DNA of 64,000 nt from Moesziomyces globuligerus (GCA_030849465.1 JARVLF010000019.1:434001-498000); one strand, 5' to 3'; numbered from the stretch's first letter, positions 31,941 through 43,200 are shown. A program made the numbers and translations. Notes: generated by a model from the sequence alone, not told the origin.

Positions 31941-33665
31941 ATGGAGTACACTGCGTTGCGGCCGGTCGCCGAGCGCTCTGCGCGGCCGTCGTCGTCGCGC
32001 TCGCCCGAGTCGCACTACTGGCGCAAGTTCCGAGCGCCCGTGTTCGTCAAGGAGCTGGCGCCCATCACGTCGATCCACTTTGTGCCGCCGGTCTCGGTGT
32101 ACGCTTCGACGCCGGACGACGATGCGGCCGCACCGTCGTCGGTAGTCGGCTCGACCTCGACGCAGCCCGTCAACGTCTCGGCACGTCAGAAGTTCGCCGT
32201 CACCACGGGCGCACGCGTCCAGATCTACTCGATGCGCAACTCGCGCGTGGCAAAGACCATCTCGCGCTTCAAAGACGTGGCGCGCTCGGCCAACTTTCGC
32301 TCCGACGGCCGCCTCATGGTCGCCGGCGACGACTCGGGCCTCATCCAGCTCTTCGACACCAACTCGCGTGCCATCCTGCGTACGCTCCGCGGCCACGCCA
32401 GCCCCGTCCACGTCACTCGCTTCTCGCCCAACGGCACAGAGATCCTCTCGGCCTCCGACGACCGCACCGTCCGCCTGTGGGACGTCCCCGAGCAGAAGGC
32501 CGTACACGTCTTCGAGGGCCATCAGGACTATGTCCGCTCGGCCGTAATTTCGCCCGATAACCCGGCTCTCATGATGTCCGGAAGCTACGATAGCTCCGTC
32601 CGCCTCTGGGACGCAAGGATGGCCGAACACGGTGGATGCGCCATGACCATGAACCACGACGCACCCGTCGAGGATGTGCTCGTCTATCCGACCGGCGGAG
32701 GAGGTGTGGCTCTGTCCGCCGGAGGACCGGTGCTCAAGGTGTGGGATCTGATGATGGGCGGAAGGTGTATGGCGAGCATCTCGAATCACCAGAAGACCAT
32801 CACGTCGTTGGCGCTCTCGGTGCATTCGGGTGCCGACTTCAGCGTCGACAACACCGACAGTCTCGGAGGCATGCGCATCCTCACCGCAGGCCTCGATCAT
32901 CTCGTCAAGGTGTACGATCCGGCGCACGATTTCAAGGTGACGCATACGATGCGGTATCCGTCTCCGATCCTCTCGATGGCCGTGTCGCCGGACGAGTCGC
33001 ATATCGCTGTGGGCATGGCGGACGGCACGCTCTGCGTGCGCAAGCGCGACGTCAAGGCGAGTGAGCTCGAGCGTCGCGAGGCGGAGCGCGCGGCGATGAA
33101 CGCCGGCGCCTACGAGTTCTTCATGCAGGGCAAAGCGGCGGCTTCCAACGCACCAGGCAAGATCAACGCGCGTCGGACGACCGATGACATCCGCGTCGAT
33201 GCGGTGCGCAAGCGCAAGCTGCAGGACTACGATCGTTTGCTCAAGGCCTTCCGCTATGCAGATGCGCTCGACGCCGCGCTCCGCAAGGACGTAGCACCCA
33301 GCGTGACGTTTGGCCTCATCCTCGAGTTGATCCATCGCTCGCCGAGGGGTTCGGCAGATGGTCTGCGTCGTGCCATCGCCGCAAGGGACGATGTGACGCT
33401 CGAACCTGTGCTGCGCTTCCTCCTCCGCCACGCTGCCAACCCGAACTACGTAGACCTCGTCTGCGATACGCTCAACGTCATCGTCGACACGTACGCCAGC
33501 GTCATCGGTCAGAGCCCCCTCATCGACGACCTCTTTGGCAGAATCTGGGCAAAGGTCGCAGACGAACTCCGCCTCCAGCGCGACCTCATGCAGCTCCGCG
33601 GCAGCCTCGAGATGATCCTCTCGGCCACCGCCATCAGCGCCGCTTCCGCCACCGCCACCGCATGA
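31941..33665 (+). CDS. UTP15: U3 snoRNP-associated protein Utp15 (WD40)
   Basis: 574 residues from an ATG in strong context (GCCACCATGG). The N-terminus has the Utp15 pattern YWRKFRAPVFVKELAPITSIHF. WD repeats run from about residue 30 to 365, with clear units such as SASDDRTVRLWDV and SGSYDSSVRLWDA. A linker with a basic segment follows, then the Utp15 C-terminal helical domain (about 425-560; YDRLLKAFRYADALDAAL). Utp15 belongs to the UtpA/t-Utp subcomplex, which binds the 5' external spacer of pre-rRNA and supports rDNA transcription and 18S maturation in the nucleolus. Length is normal (yeast about 513) and the frame is unbroken. Confidence 0.95.
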   Translation: MEYTALRPVAERSARPSSSRSPESHYWRKFRAPVFVKELAPITSIHFVPPVSVYASTPDDDAAAPSSVVGSTSTQPVNVSARQKFAVTTGARVQIYSMRNSRVAKTISRFKDVARSANFRSDGRLMVAGDDSGLIQLFDTNSRAILRTLRGHASPVHVTRFSPNGTEILSASDDRTVRLWDVPEQKAVHVFEGHQDYVRSAVISPDNPALMMSGSYDSSVRLWDARMAEHGGCAMTMNHDAPVEDVLVYPTGGGGVALSAGGPVLKVWDLMMGGRCMASISNHQKTITSLALSVHSGADFSVDNTDSLGGMRILTAGLDHLVKVYDPAHDFKVTHTMRYPSPILSMAVSPDESHIAVGMADGTLCVRKRDVKASELERREAERAAMNAGAYEFFMQGKAAASNAPGKINARRTTDDIRVDAVRKRKLQDYDRLLKAFRYADALDAALRKDVAPSVTFGLILELIHRSPRGSADGLRRAIAARDDVTLEPVLRFLLRHAANPNYVDLVCDTLNVIVDTYASVIGQSPLIDDLFGRIWAKVADELRLQRDLMQLRGSLEMILSATAISAASATATA

Positions 33666-34001
33666 ATCGCCAGCATTTCTCCGTAGCAATCACATGCAGT
33701 CGTGCGATCTTCCCCTCTCCCTTGTCCTGGCAAAGACGTTACGGCCAAGTTCAGGTGCGTGGGAATTTGCAGCAGAAAGAATTCAAATGCAGCGGCGAAA
33801 TTTGGTGATGAAAAATGGGGACCTGAAAATCAGAGGCGAATGCATATCAGCGACGGAGACACACGATGAGACGATGGGGTAGAAGCTATGGTCCATGATT
33901 CAAGCCAAGGCAGAGGTACAGGAGAGAAGCAAGGTCGGGTCGACATGCGAGCAACAAAGGTCAAGGGGAACGAGCAAGACAAAGGTAGGGAGAAGGCTTG
34001 T
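33666..34001. other. Convergent intergenic region UTP15/CTS1
   Basis: 336 bases between two 3' ends; nothing recognisable beyond presumed 3' UTRs. Confidence 0.6.
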
Positions 34002-35613
34002 TCACTTGGGCATGCCCTTCTTGACGTTGTCCCACTTGCTGAAGGGGTAGTTGATGTGGTTGAGGGTGGCGTCGAGCGTGCCCATGTTCTTGCTGGTGAG
34101 GGCGACGAGGCTTCTGTCTGCGCCGCCTTGGGTCTTTGTAGCGTCGCCGCTGAGTTCCCAGAACATGGCGCCGCGGAGGCGCTTGTTGCGGATGTACTCG
34201 CACTTGAGCAGCACGTTCTGGGGCGTATCGTACGAGATGAACTCGCGCTTGGCCGAGTCGTAACTCCAGGAGGCGGCGATCTTTGTATTGATCATCTCCT
34301 TTGCTCCCTTGACGGGAAGGAACTTGTAGTCCCAGTTTCCCGCTTCCCAAGTTCCCTGACCGGTACCGTTGTAGGGCTTCTGGGAACCATCGGTATTCTC
34401 AAATCCACGTCCGTAGAGCGGAATGCCGAGGACGAGCTTGTGAGAGACCACGCCGTTGTTGATGTAGAAGTTGACCGCATCATCCGCCGACGGTGCTTTG
34501 CCCTTGATGTTCCACAGATTCGCCTGATGACCCGTGACCGTCGACCAGGCACCGGCAAAGTCGTACGCCATGAGGTTCCAAAAGTCGAGGTACTGATCCA
34601 TCTTTGCGACTTCGAGCAGCTTGTAGTGATCCATGCCGCAGGGCGCGGCGATGGAGAGCAGGTAAGGCACCTTGTCACCCTTCTTGGCCGCATGCGCGGT
34701 GAGTCCGGCACGAAGCTCCTTGAGGAGCGAGGTAAAGTTGCTCGCCTGCGCCGCGTTGGCCGGATACTCCCAGTCAATGTCGAGACCGTCCAGACCGTCG
34801 TTCTCGAGGATGGCGATGGCGCTCGAGACGAAGCGCGCGCGCTTCTTGGGATCCACCGCCATGGGAGCAAAGTGCGGACCAAACGTCCAACCACCGATGG
34901 AGAGCATGAGCTTGAGCGCGCGGTTCTGCTTCTTCATGAGCAGGAACTGCTTAAAGTTGCCGTAGAGGTTGTTGCCCGTCTCGTTCCACGAGTCGCCTGC
35001 ATAGCGCAGCTGCTCGTCCGCCCAGAGGTCCGTGAGGAAGCACTCGCCCGTCTCGGGCTTGACGTCGGCAAACGCGTAGAGGATGTGCGTCAGCTGGCTC
35101 GCAGGCACGTCCGAAGGCGCATACTTGCGCCCGTAGATGCCCCAGTTGGTGAAGTAGGCGAGGTTGACGCGCGGAACCACGGCGCCGTTGGTGGTAAAGT
35201 CGTGACCGTCCGCATCCGTCGGCGTCGTCGTCGGGCTGCCCGCAGCATCGCCCGCGGTCGGCGTAGGCTCGGAGGCAGCAGGCGGCGGGGTGCTGCCGTT
35301 GGTCGGCGCAGCAGCCACGGGGGTGGCAGGGTCGGCCGAAGACGACGGCTGCGATCCAGCCGCACCACCGCTAGCGGGGGCCGAGGCGACGGGCGCATCG
35401 GTGGCAGGCGCAGCCGCCGTCGCGTAGGCGGTGGGCTTGGTGGGCGAAGGCGGGAGGGACGAGGCCGGCGAAGACGACTTGTCTTCGTCAAAGCGCCGCG
35501 AGAGCTTGTGTTTGAGGCCTGGCACCGTCCAAATCGCAAGGTCAGATCGTCAGTGCACGAGTCGCATGACATGTGAGGATATGCAGCGAATACATACGAG
35601 CAAGGATAGGCAT
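34002..35613 (-). CDS. cts1: GH18 endochitinase without signal peptide (Cts1)
   Basis: The long frame has no usable ATG at its head; a 16-base first exon fits: exon 1 35598-35613 (MPILA and first base of Arg), donor C|GTATGT, intron 35519-35597 (79 nt, ACTGACG branch-like site, acceptor TGCCAG), exon 2 34002-35518. The product is 510 residues. Residues about 15-110 are a Ser/Pro/Ala/Thr linker. The GH18 barrel follows: VNLAYFTNWGIYGRKY, SIGGW, and the catalytic DGLDIDWEYP with acid Glu256. No N-terminal hydrophobic segment is present in either exon. This matches U. maydis Cts1 (about 502 residues), a chitinase exported unconventionally during cytokinesis and needed with Cts2 for cell separation. 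The orthology is by features, not alignment. Confidence 0.9.
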
Positions 35614-36715
35614 GGCCGAGGTGGTTGCGCAGACGCGACAAAGTGTGAGGATGGATGTGTCCTAGCTGCCGACGATGGGCAGGGCTGCGAGCGATGATGG
35701 CGACGAGGGGTGTATGTGGGAAGGCAAGGGAGGTGGAAGTGAGAGGTGAAGGGTCGGGGTTGGAGGCGGTTGGGTGCAAGGCTGCGGGATCGGAGCGTGT
35801 AAATAGGGCGAGCGGAGGTTCAAGATGTATGCCTGCGTCGCGGCCAAGCAGAGGTGAGCGAGGCAGCAAGCATCCAAGGGAGCGGATGGCCAAGCGATGG
35901 GAGCGGACGTTGGTGGACGCAGATTCTACCGAGGCGGCTGGAGCGTGTGGCGGATTTCGACAGCATGCAGCCCAAAAGTGGAGGCCATGGCGCGCCAGGA
36001 ACAGGAAGCTGCTAAAAGTCGACTTGATTCACCTTCCTATTCAAGCCGAGCCCACATGCAGCTCGCAGCTCACGCCTGTCCGTCGTCCTCGTGTCGCTCG
36101 ACCCTGTCCATCGTCTCAGGCCGATGGTCCGTTGAGATTTACACCGACGCTCGGGTGTGTGCTGATCGAGACTGAGCCAATCGAGGAGAGAGCATACAGG
36201 CGCTCGAAGCTCGATCGGCCGCGCGTGTTTTCTTGTCCGGGGATCAAAAGCTCGGGCCTCCTGTGCGAGCACAGCGAGATGCGTCTTGGCATTCGTTGTC
36301 AGCCAGCGGAGCCAGCGGAAGTCAGCGGAAGCCAGCTAGGCACGCTCAGCAGCAACGTGTAGGCGCTTGGAGAGCTGCTGGATCGTCGTGGATCGAGGCA
36401 GCGTGCAGCAGACGTTTGCATCTCCGACCGGCTTGGCCCAACTCTACGTTGCCTTTTTTCTGCCACTGCCGAGACCAACACCTGCATTCATCCACCCACG
36501 ACAAAAACACGCGCCTCGCCTTTTTCGAAACAATGTGAGATCGAGTCCCATCCTCAGCGGAACTTGTCGGCCGGGTTGGCGTTCTTCTCGGCTCGGCAAC
36601 CACCGGATACAGTAACCTGCTGGGCTCGTACTTGGGCCAGATGCCGCGGCCTCGATGGCTCGAGCAAGGCTCCTCCCACCCAACGTGCGACCAGCTCAAG
36701 ACCAGCATCGTCAGC
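35614..36715. other. Divergent promoter region CTS1 / BNA6
   Basis: 1.1 kb without a gene. Near 36303-36342 four short imperfect direct repeats of CAGCGGA(A)G(C/T)C occur. An alternative in-frame ATG for BNA6 lies at 36641. Confidence 0.55.
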
Positions 36716-37740
36716 ATGTCGGCGTCCGCATCCAAGTCTGCGCCCGCGCACGTCTACGCGCACCTGCTGCCGCCCTCGTGGAAGGGCAAGGTGGCCGAGT
36801 GGCTGCAGGAGGACTGCCCTTCGTTCGACTGGGGCGGCTATGTGGTCGGCGAGGACATCAAGCGCGCCACGCTCTGGTGCAAGAGCGAGGGCTGTCTGGC
36901 CGGCGTGCCCTTCTTCGACGAGGTCTTCCGCCAGCTCGAGTGCTCCGTCGAGTGGCACTACCGCGAGGGCGACTGGCTCGGCTCGGCCGGCTCGGGCGCC
37001 GACGCCAAGCTCAAGATCGCCGTCGCCACCGTCACCGGTCCGTCGCGCAGGATCCTGCTGGGCGAGCGCGTGGCGCTCAACACGCTCGCACGCTGCTCGG
37101 GCATCGCTACGGCTTCGGCGCGCTTCCTGCGACAGGCGAGGCAGGCGGGATACAAGGGCATCGTCGCAGGAACGCGCAAGACCACTCCGGGCTTCCGCGA
37201 CGTCGAAAAGTACGGCATGCTCGTCGGCGGCGTCGACATGCACAGGTACGATCTCAGCAGCATGGTCATGCTCAAGGACAACCACATCTGGTCCACAGGC
37301 TCCGTCACCACCGCCGTCCACGCCGCGCGATCCGTCTGCGGCTTCTCCCTCCGCATCGACGTCGAGGTCCAGAGCTACGACGAGGCCGTAGAAGCCATCC
37401 AGGCCGGCGCCGACGTCGTCATGCTCGACAACATGGAGGGAAAGACGCTCATCGACAACGCAGCCCGCCTCAAGAACGAGTTCGCTACAACGCACAAGTT
37501 CCTCCTCGAATCGTCCGGCGGCATCGACATCGACAACGTCCAACAGGGCGGCCATGTCGACAATGGTAAGTTGCCCCTCCCCCTGGCCGCGTCGTTGGGT
37601 GTTGGCTCGTGCTCCGGCGCTGACTCTGTTTCCTTGCCGCACTTGGGCCATGCGCAGCGATCGACATCATCTCGACCTCGTCCATCCACCAGTCGACCAA
37701 GCACGTCGACTTTTCGCTCAAGATCGACCCCTCGTCCTAG
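36716..37740 (+). CDS. BNA6: Quinolinate phosphoribosyltransferase (nicotinate-nucleotide pyrophosphorylase)
   Basis: Two exons: 36716-37565 and 37658-37740; the intron (37566-37657, 92 nt) begins GTAAGT and ends GCGCAG. After splicing the frame reads ..[11 protein letters not shown].. and ends at TAG 37738-37740. About 313 residues. Family motifs: [36 protein letters not shown] and LESSGGI, covering the PRPP and quinolinate sites. The enzyme joins quinolinate and PRPP to give nicotinate mononucleotide, CO2 and PPi, the entry of the de novo (kynurenine) route into NAD. ATG 36716 has A at -3; the in-frame ATG at 36641 would add 25 residues and has a poorer context. Without splicing, the frame runs into nonsense after DNG. 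Confidence 0.93.
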
Positions 37741-38008
37741 TCGCACCGCTCTCGTGTGTGTCTGCTTGCTAATCAAAAATGCATCTTGCTCCGTCACTTG
37801 CGTGCATTCTGCACTTTCGCACGGCTTCCGCCTGCACGTTGGTAGCGTCACGGACCAAGAACTCGTCGGCCCGCTTCCGACACGCGCGCCCTCACGCCTT
37901 CTTGGCCGAGTCCGGCTCAGCCAGCCGCTACTTGCAAGTTGGGCTATATAACCCCCACCCAACCTCGCGTGGGGAGGTCTCGTGTGCGTCCAGGTGCACA
38001 CTTCTGAA

Positions 38009-39263
38009 ATGGACGTGCTCGACGGCTCGAATCGAGCGGTGGTTCTGGCGCGCATCGAGGCGCTCGTCGTCTCGTTGCTTCGCCAACTCGCCCACCAGCC
38101 CGTCTCGGCCCGAGGCGTGCCGCTCCGACTCGAAGCCCGCGCGGGCGCGGCTGCGGATGCAGCGACGACGCGCGCGCTCGTCTTCCCCACGCGTGCGGCG
38201 AGCGGCGTTCGACGCTTCGGTACGTCTTTCCTTTTCGTCCAGGTGCGACGATGGAGACAGGCTGACCTTGATGCGTGCATGTGTGCGGGAATAGCGCAGT
38301 ACCTGCGCGTGCTCTCGGTGGTGCAGGCGAATCTGGTAGCGGGTCGTGTCGTCACCAAACGGTAAGCGCCGCCCCTCGCCGTCGTCGTTTAGAGGGTAGG
38401 ATGGCTGATGAAATTCGAGGCTAGCGAGGTCTTCTACATGTGTACCGAGCTCTTCTCGACGCAGCGCGCCTCGGACTTGGTGATCGACCGACTTGCACAG
38501 ATGCTGGGATGCGCGCGTCAGTCGTTGGGCGTGGTCGCTTCGACGCGCGGTCTGCTCTGCGGCTCGCTCACGCTGCACTCTCCCACCGGTCGCAGCGTCG
38601 TCTGCATCCAGGGCGAGGTGCAGCACATCCCGCCCGAGACATCGGCGGCTTGGTCGGTCGAGCTGCACTGCGCGCCGTCGTGCGCGGGACACGTGGTGCT
38701 CGTCGTCGAAAAGGCCGGCGTCCTGCAGCGCCTGGTTGATCTTGCGCACCACGCCGCCTGGAGCAGCGTGGTCGTGGTGACTGCCTGTGGATACGCCGAC
38801 GTGGCCACGCGCGAGCTCGTCCGCCTCCTCGCAACCGCCCACTGCACAGGCCGAGGTGTAAGCATCTGCGGCCTCTTCGATGGTGACCCCTACGGCATCG
38901 ATATCCACCTCCACTACACCGCCACCATCCCGGTCAAGTGGATCGGTATCGATCCCACCGACTTCACCCCCGATGCGCACACCCACACTCCGCTCCGCGC
39001 CGACGAACGATCTAAGGCCGTTCAGCTCCTTCGCTCCGCCCACCTCGACAGCTCTCACAGGTACGCCAATCCTACAACCCCCACAACCACACAACTTGTT
39101 CGGGAAAATCCTACTGACGCTTGGGATTCCTCGGGCAAACACTAGAGCTAGGCTCACCCACATGCTTCTCGACGGCTACAAGGTGCAGATCGACGCCACC
39201 TACCACGCGCCTGGCGGCCTGCAGGCGTATCTGGAGCCCAAGCTCTTTGGTCCACCAGCCTAA
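38009..39263 (+). CDS. SPO11: Meiotic recombination protein Spo11 (Topo VI A-like)
   Basis: Four exons: 38009-38219, 38295-38361, 38425-39060, 39146-39263 (introns 75, 63 and 85 nt with GTACGT, GTAAGC and GTACGC donors), giving 343 residues. Splicing creates the motif VVTKREVFYMCTELF across exons 2-3; Tyr97 is the expected nucleophile that becomes covalently bound to DNA 5' ends. The Toprim part shows VVEKAG (Glu188), the CGYADVATR block and DGDPYGIDI (Asp245, Asp247). Spo11 makes the programmed double-strand breaks that start meiotic recombination. It sits 268 bases behind BNA6 on the same strand and its stop is only 84 bases from the stop of the disrupted phosphatase gene. An alternative last acceptor at 39151 would delete two residues. 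All catalytic residues look intact. Confidence 0.9.
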
Positions 39264-39347
39264 CCGGCGATACGATCCTCGCAACTTGAGCATTTCCAGC
39301 CAACACGTGGTATCTACAATGCACGATCTAGCACTTTTCTGGGGGGT

Positions 39348-39983
39348 CTAGACGCGGGCAACGGTTTCGCGCTCGGGGTAGTCGAGCGAGGCGTCGAGTG
39401 CATGGCCCGTGTTCTTTGTAAACGCGGCGGTCTCTTGGTCCTCGTCGTGGGGCTGGTTGGGAGCCATGTTGAATCTGGAGAAGCTGTCCGTGCGTTGGTG
39501 TGCATTGTGGTCTCCGAAGTGGGTTTCGTCGGCGGGCGCGAGGTGTTCGGCAGGGATGCGCGGCGAGAAAGGTTTGTGGCTCTGCGGATGGCTGAGGGGG
39601 GGATAGTAGAGTTTGTAGCACCAGTACGAGATGACGAGGCCGAGGAGCGCACCTGCGATGACGTCGGTCGCATGGTGACGGTAGTCCATCGTTCGGCTGA
39701 CTGCGATGAGGGTGGCTGCCATGAGCGGCGTTCCGCAGAGCCAGGCGGTGACCGCGTGGCCGCGGCGATCGAAGAGGTGGAGTTTACCGGCGAGGTAGAG
39801 GGATAAGTAGGTGAAGCCCGCGAAGCTCGTACTGGCGTGACCGGAAGGGAAGCTTCGGAAGCCGTCGCGGAGCGTCTTGTCATCCACTCCTACCGTGCAG
39901 ATCATATCGGTGACGAGACCGTATGGTTCAGCATTGCGCGAGCCGGCGAGGGGTTGACACCGGTCGATCAGGTCGGGTCTTGG
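39348..39983 (-). pseudogene. Lipid phosphate phosphatase (PAP2), 3' half, cut off by LINE insertion
   Basis: From 39981 downward the frame gives the second half of a DPP1/LPP1-type phosphatase: RPDLIDRCQP (end of motif 1), SFPSGHAS (motif 2) and SRTMDYRHHATDV (motif 3), three hydrophobic helices and a polar tail, ending at the stop 39348-39350. Upstream it meets a 12-base poly-A and the 3' end of the retrotransposon. It has no start codon of its own in host sequence; the open frame continues into the element only to a TTG at 40178. Its partner is at 47243-47667: joining the two gives an uninterrupted 352-residue protein of normal size. The enzyme family dephosphorylates phosphatidate, lyso-PA and DGPP in vacuole or plasma membrane. 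Confidence 0.88.
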
Positions 39984-39995
39984 TTTTTTTTTTTT
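39984..39995 (-). other. Poly-A tail of the LINE
   Basis: Twelve T on the plus strand, i.e. twelve A at the 3' end of the minus-strand element, directly followed by host phosphatase sequence. This is the mark of target-primed reverse transcription. Confidence 0.85.
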
Positions 39996-40224
39996 GGTTT
40001 TCAAAAGTGCATTGACAAAGACAGAACAAGGACACATACAGGAACGGCGGACATCGATGACCAGGCGGCGGCGCAGTGGACTGGGAGCAGACCCCCAGGC
40101 TGTTCCAAACCTCAAGGCATGAGCCGGACAAGAAAACAGAACGGGCAACGCGACCAAAAACAGGGAGAGACGAAACAAAGGGGAATGGCCAGGCGCAAGA
40201 GAGTAAACAGGGCCAGCCCTGGTG

Positions 40225-43200
40225 TCAAGCGCGGCGGAAGAAGGATGTGAGCGAGGCCTGCTTTGGAGACGCTGGGATGCGCGATGGACCCGCAGTCGGG
40301 CGAAGCGCCGAGTCCACCGTCGACTGAGAGGGCGAACGCACGGAAGTCGGCTCAGAAGCAGCCGAAGAGGAAGCCGGAGGGTCCCATCTTGTGCGGCGGG
40401 AGCTGAAGTCGACCGCGCGGCCTTTGCCCTTGTCCGCCGACGCGCCGCAATCGCAACTCATGTCGGCGTTGGTTTTGAACTGGCCGCTCCAAAAGACACG
40501 GGCCATCGGCACCTCTGGAAAGTGGCCTGCCCAGCAGACTGGGCACAGACGCGAGTTCGACTCAATCCGGCGTCGGAGCGAACAGCAGCGACAATGCAGC
40601 TTCCGGTCCAGCCACTCTTGAGTCCGCGGAGCGCGAAGGTTCGCCATCGCGACATCGCGTACCGACACGACCACATCCGACTCCTCGTCCACAAAATCGT
40701 CCCCCGCAGATGCAGCCGCCTCGCCACACGGAGCGGAGTGCCCAGCGCCCGACGAGTGTGCAGACGGAGAGTCAGCTGTCGAGCAAGATTCCACCGCCTC
40801 CGTCGAAAGGGAGAGGTCGTCGTCCACCAGAGTAAACAGGCGGCCGTCCACGAGCCACGCCGACTGAAAGTCCTCGACCGAGAAGCGTTGAGGCCCAGCG
40901 CGGTCGCCGGCGGCCAGCGAGAGCAGGTCTCGCATCAGGAGGCGGGGAACCTCGCGAAACTTGCGGTCCAGGCGTGCACGGGGAATTGCCGCGACTCGTC
41001 GTTGCAACGAGGCGAAGGTCCGACTGAGTAGCGCCACCGTGAGCGCGAACCAGCTCCTAAAGCGAAGCTTGAAGCCAGCAGGGAGGAGGCCTTCGACTGT
41101 CGGGAAGCCCTGGAGGATCTCAAGGGGGGACGGTGGCTGCCAATCCGGCACAGGAGTGATGAGCAGGCGAAGTACTCCCCAGCAATCCCGCCAGACCTCG
41201 TGCACGCGAGGGCATTCCAGATAAGCATGCTGGCAGGAATGCTTGACCCCGCAGAACGGACAGAGGGCGCTGCGTGGTTGCCAGCATTTCGTGTGCGGAT
41301 GTCGAACCAGCTGGTAGATCACCTCCGCCTTGCCGTGAAGCAGGAGCCACCACGCGTCGTGGCCAGCGCCAGAGAGGTCACATTCGAGAGTGCGAGGCCA
41401 AACCAGAGACCAGTCGATCGACGCGTATTGGTTGTTCTGCAGCGGTGGCCCCTGCAAACCCCCCTCGTCATCGTCAACGTCCGAGGCCTCCGAGACATCA
41501 GAGTCCTCGTGTGACAGGAGTCTTGGACGAGGGCGCGCCGCGCGCTGAGCCGCCGTCTGCGCATAAGTGGGTGTGATCGCGCCATTCCTTGAGCCTGCGA
41601 AGAGTCGAAGATCCTTAGCCTTAGCCTCGAGCACTGGCTTGCCGACAATCTTGACCGACCGCCAAGGAAAGGATCCTGCTGGCAGAGGGAAAGGCTGGCG
41701 ACGGGGGACCGGTTCAGCATCATTCGCCGCCAGCTGGACAAACTCGCGAAGGCGAGCGACTAGGGCAGGGGGCAAGGCGTCCATGTACGCCAACCACATC
41801 CTGGGAATCTGCGGCCAATTGGTATCGACCCCCGCATTCCGTTCCGCCGGCACGGCCGGATAACGGTCCTTGAAGCGGCGAATGTCCAGCGCCCGGGCGG
41901 GCGGACCAACGTGTTGCACGAAGCGAGCGCTTCGGCCACCATACGGCGAAGTCGAGGCCGGGTGCAGCCAGAACATGTCCGCGAAGGTCTGCAGGCCATA
42001 TTGCGCCGTGTGCCGGTAGTGCAAGGCAAACTTGTAGTTGATGACCGCTCGCGGCCCCGTGTTGGGTTCCGTGATGCAATACGACACAGTGCGACCTGAG
42101 CCGCTTTTCCAAACGTCGCGGATGACGTAGCTCGAGTGCCACCAGGGGAGAGCCGCGGCCTCGCTCGGCGTCAAAGTGGACCAGTCAAAGTCCGCGTCAA
42201 ACGACAAAGGGAATCGAAGGCATCCGTCAAGCATGCGGGACAGAAGCCCTTTGCCTGGGTCCTTCAGCGGTGTGACCTCGGCGCGCTCGAGAGCGGCCAC
42301 AAGCTTGTTCCGAAGCCGTGTAACATTGCGAGAGTTGACTCCCGGATCGCCCAGAGTGCTGAAGTACATGACCAAGGCTGGCGTCATGCGGTGAGTCTCC
42401 ATGAGCCACCGTTCGAAGCTGAGACGCAGCAGTTTGGGCGCGCCAAGACTGAGATGGTCCGCCAGAGCCCGCAGTGTCCATGCCGCGAAGGTGGCCGGAA
42501 CCATTATCGTCGGATCGAGGAGGCCAAGGCCACCCAACTGTCGAGGCACGCAGACCAGCCGCCACGCTACCCGGCGCCCGTTCGTCGTACGAAAGAGGGG
42601 CTGCAGGCGGCGGCGAATCTGCCGGTAGAGGCTGTGCACCGGATTAGGAAGAGGCACCGCCTCGAGCACGAACCAGATCTGCGAAAGTAGGCGATTGTTG
42701 ACCAGGTGCGCCTTCCCGAAGAGGCTCAAGAATCTCCCCATCTGACCCCAGCCAGGGCGAAGTTTCTTCGAGATCTGCGACGTGAAGGCATCCTCGGCAG
42801 GAGCGGCGGACATGCGCAACGTCCGTCCCAAGCAGAAGAAGGATTCATCAGCCGCCCGAACGGTGAAGTGAGCACAGAACTCAGTGACCCAAGGCACGTC
42901 GCGACTGGGAGAGTCAGGCGGCCAGAGAACTGTGACCGAGCTTTCACGTTCGTTTAGGCGCGCGCCAGAAGCCAAGTCGTAGCGAGAACGTGCCGACCAG
43001 TAAGCCTTGGCATCTTCCGCAGATGCAAGGAAGATATACGAGTTGTCCGCATACGCCATATAGCCCAGGCGGTAGACTTCGTCGCCGAAGCGGATAGCAA
43101 TGCCCGTTTTACTCGCCTCGTACGCGTCCAGCATCGGTTGGTAGACCAACGTGTACCAAAGAGGCGAGTCCGCCGCACCCTGCAGAAAGCCACGGCGAAC

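Noticed and set aside
39348..40178. A complete 276-residue phosphatase starting in the region 40178
   Set aside because: The first part (before RPDLIDRC) translates the 3' UTR and poly-A of the retrotransposon and starts at TTG; the true N-terminal half is found beyond the element.
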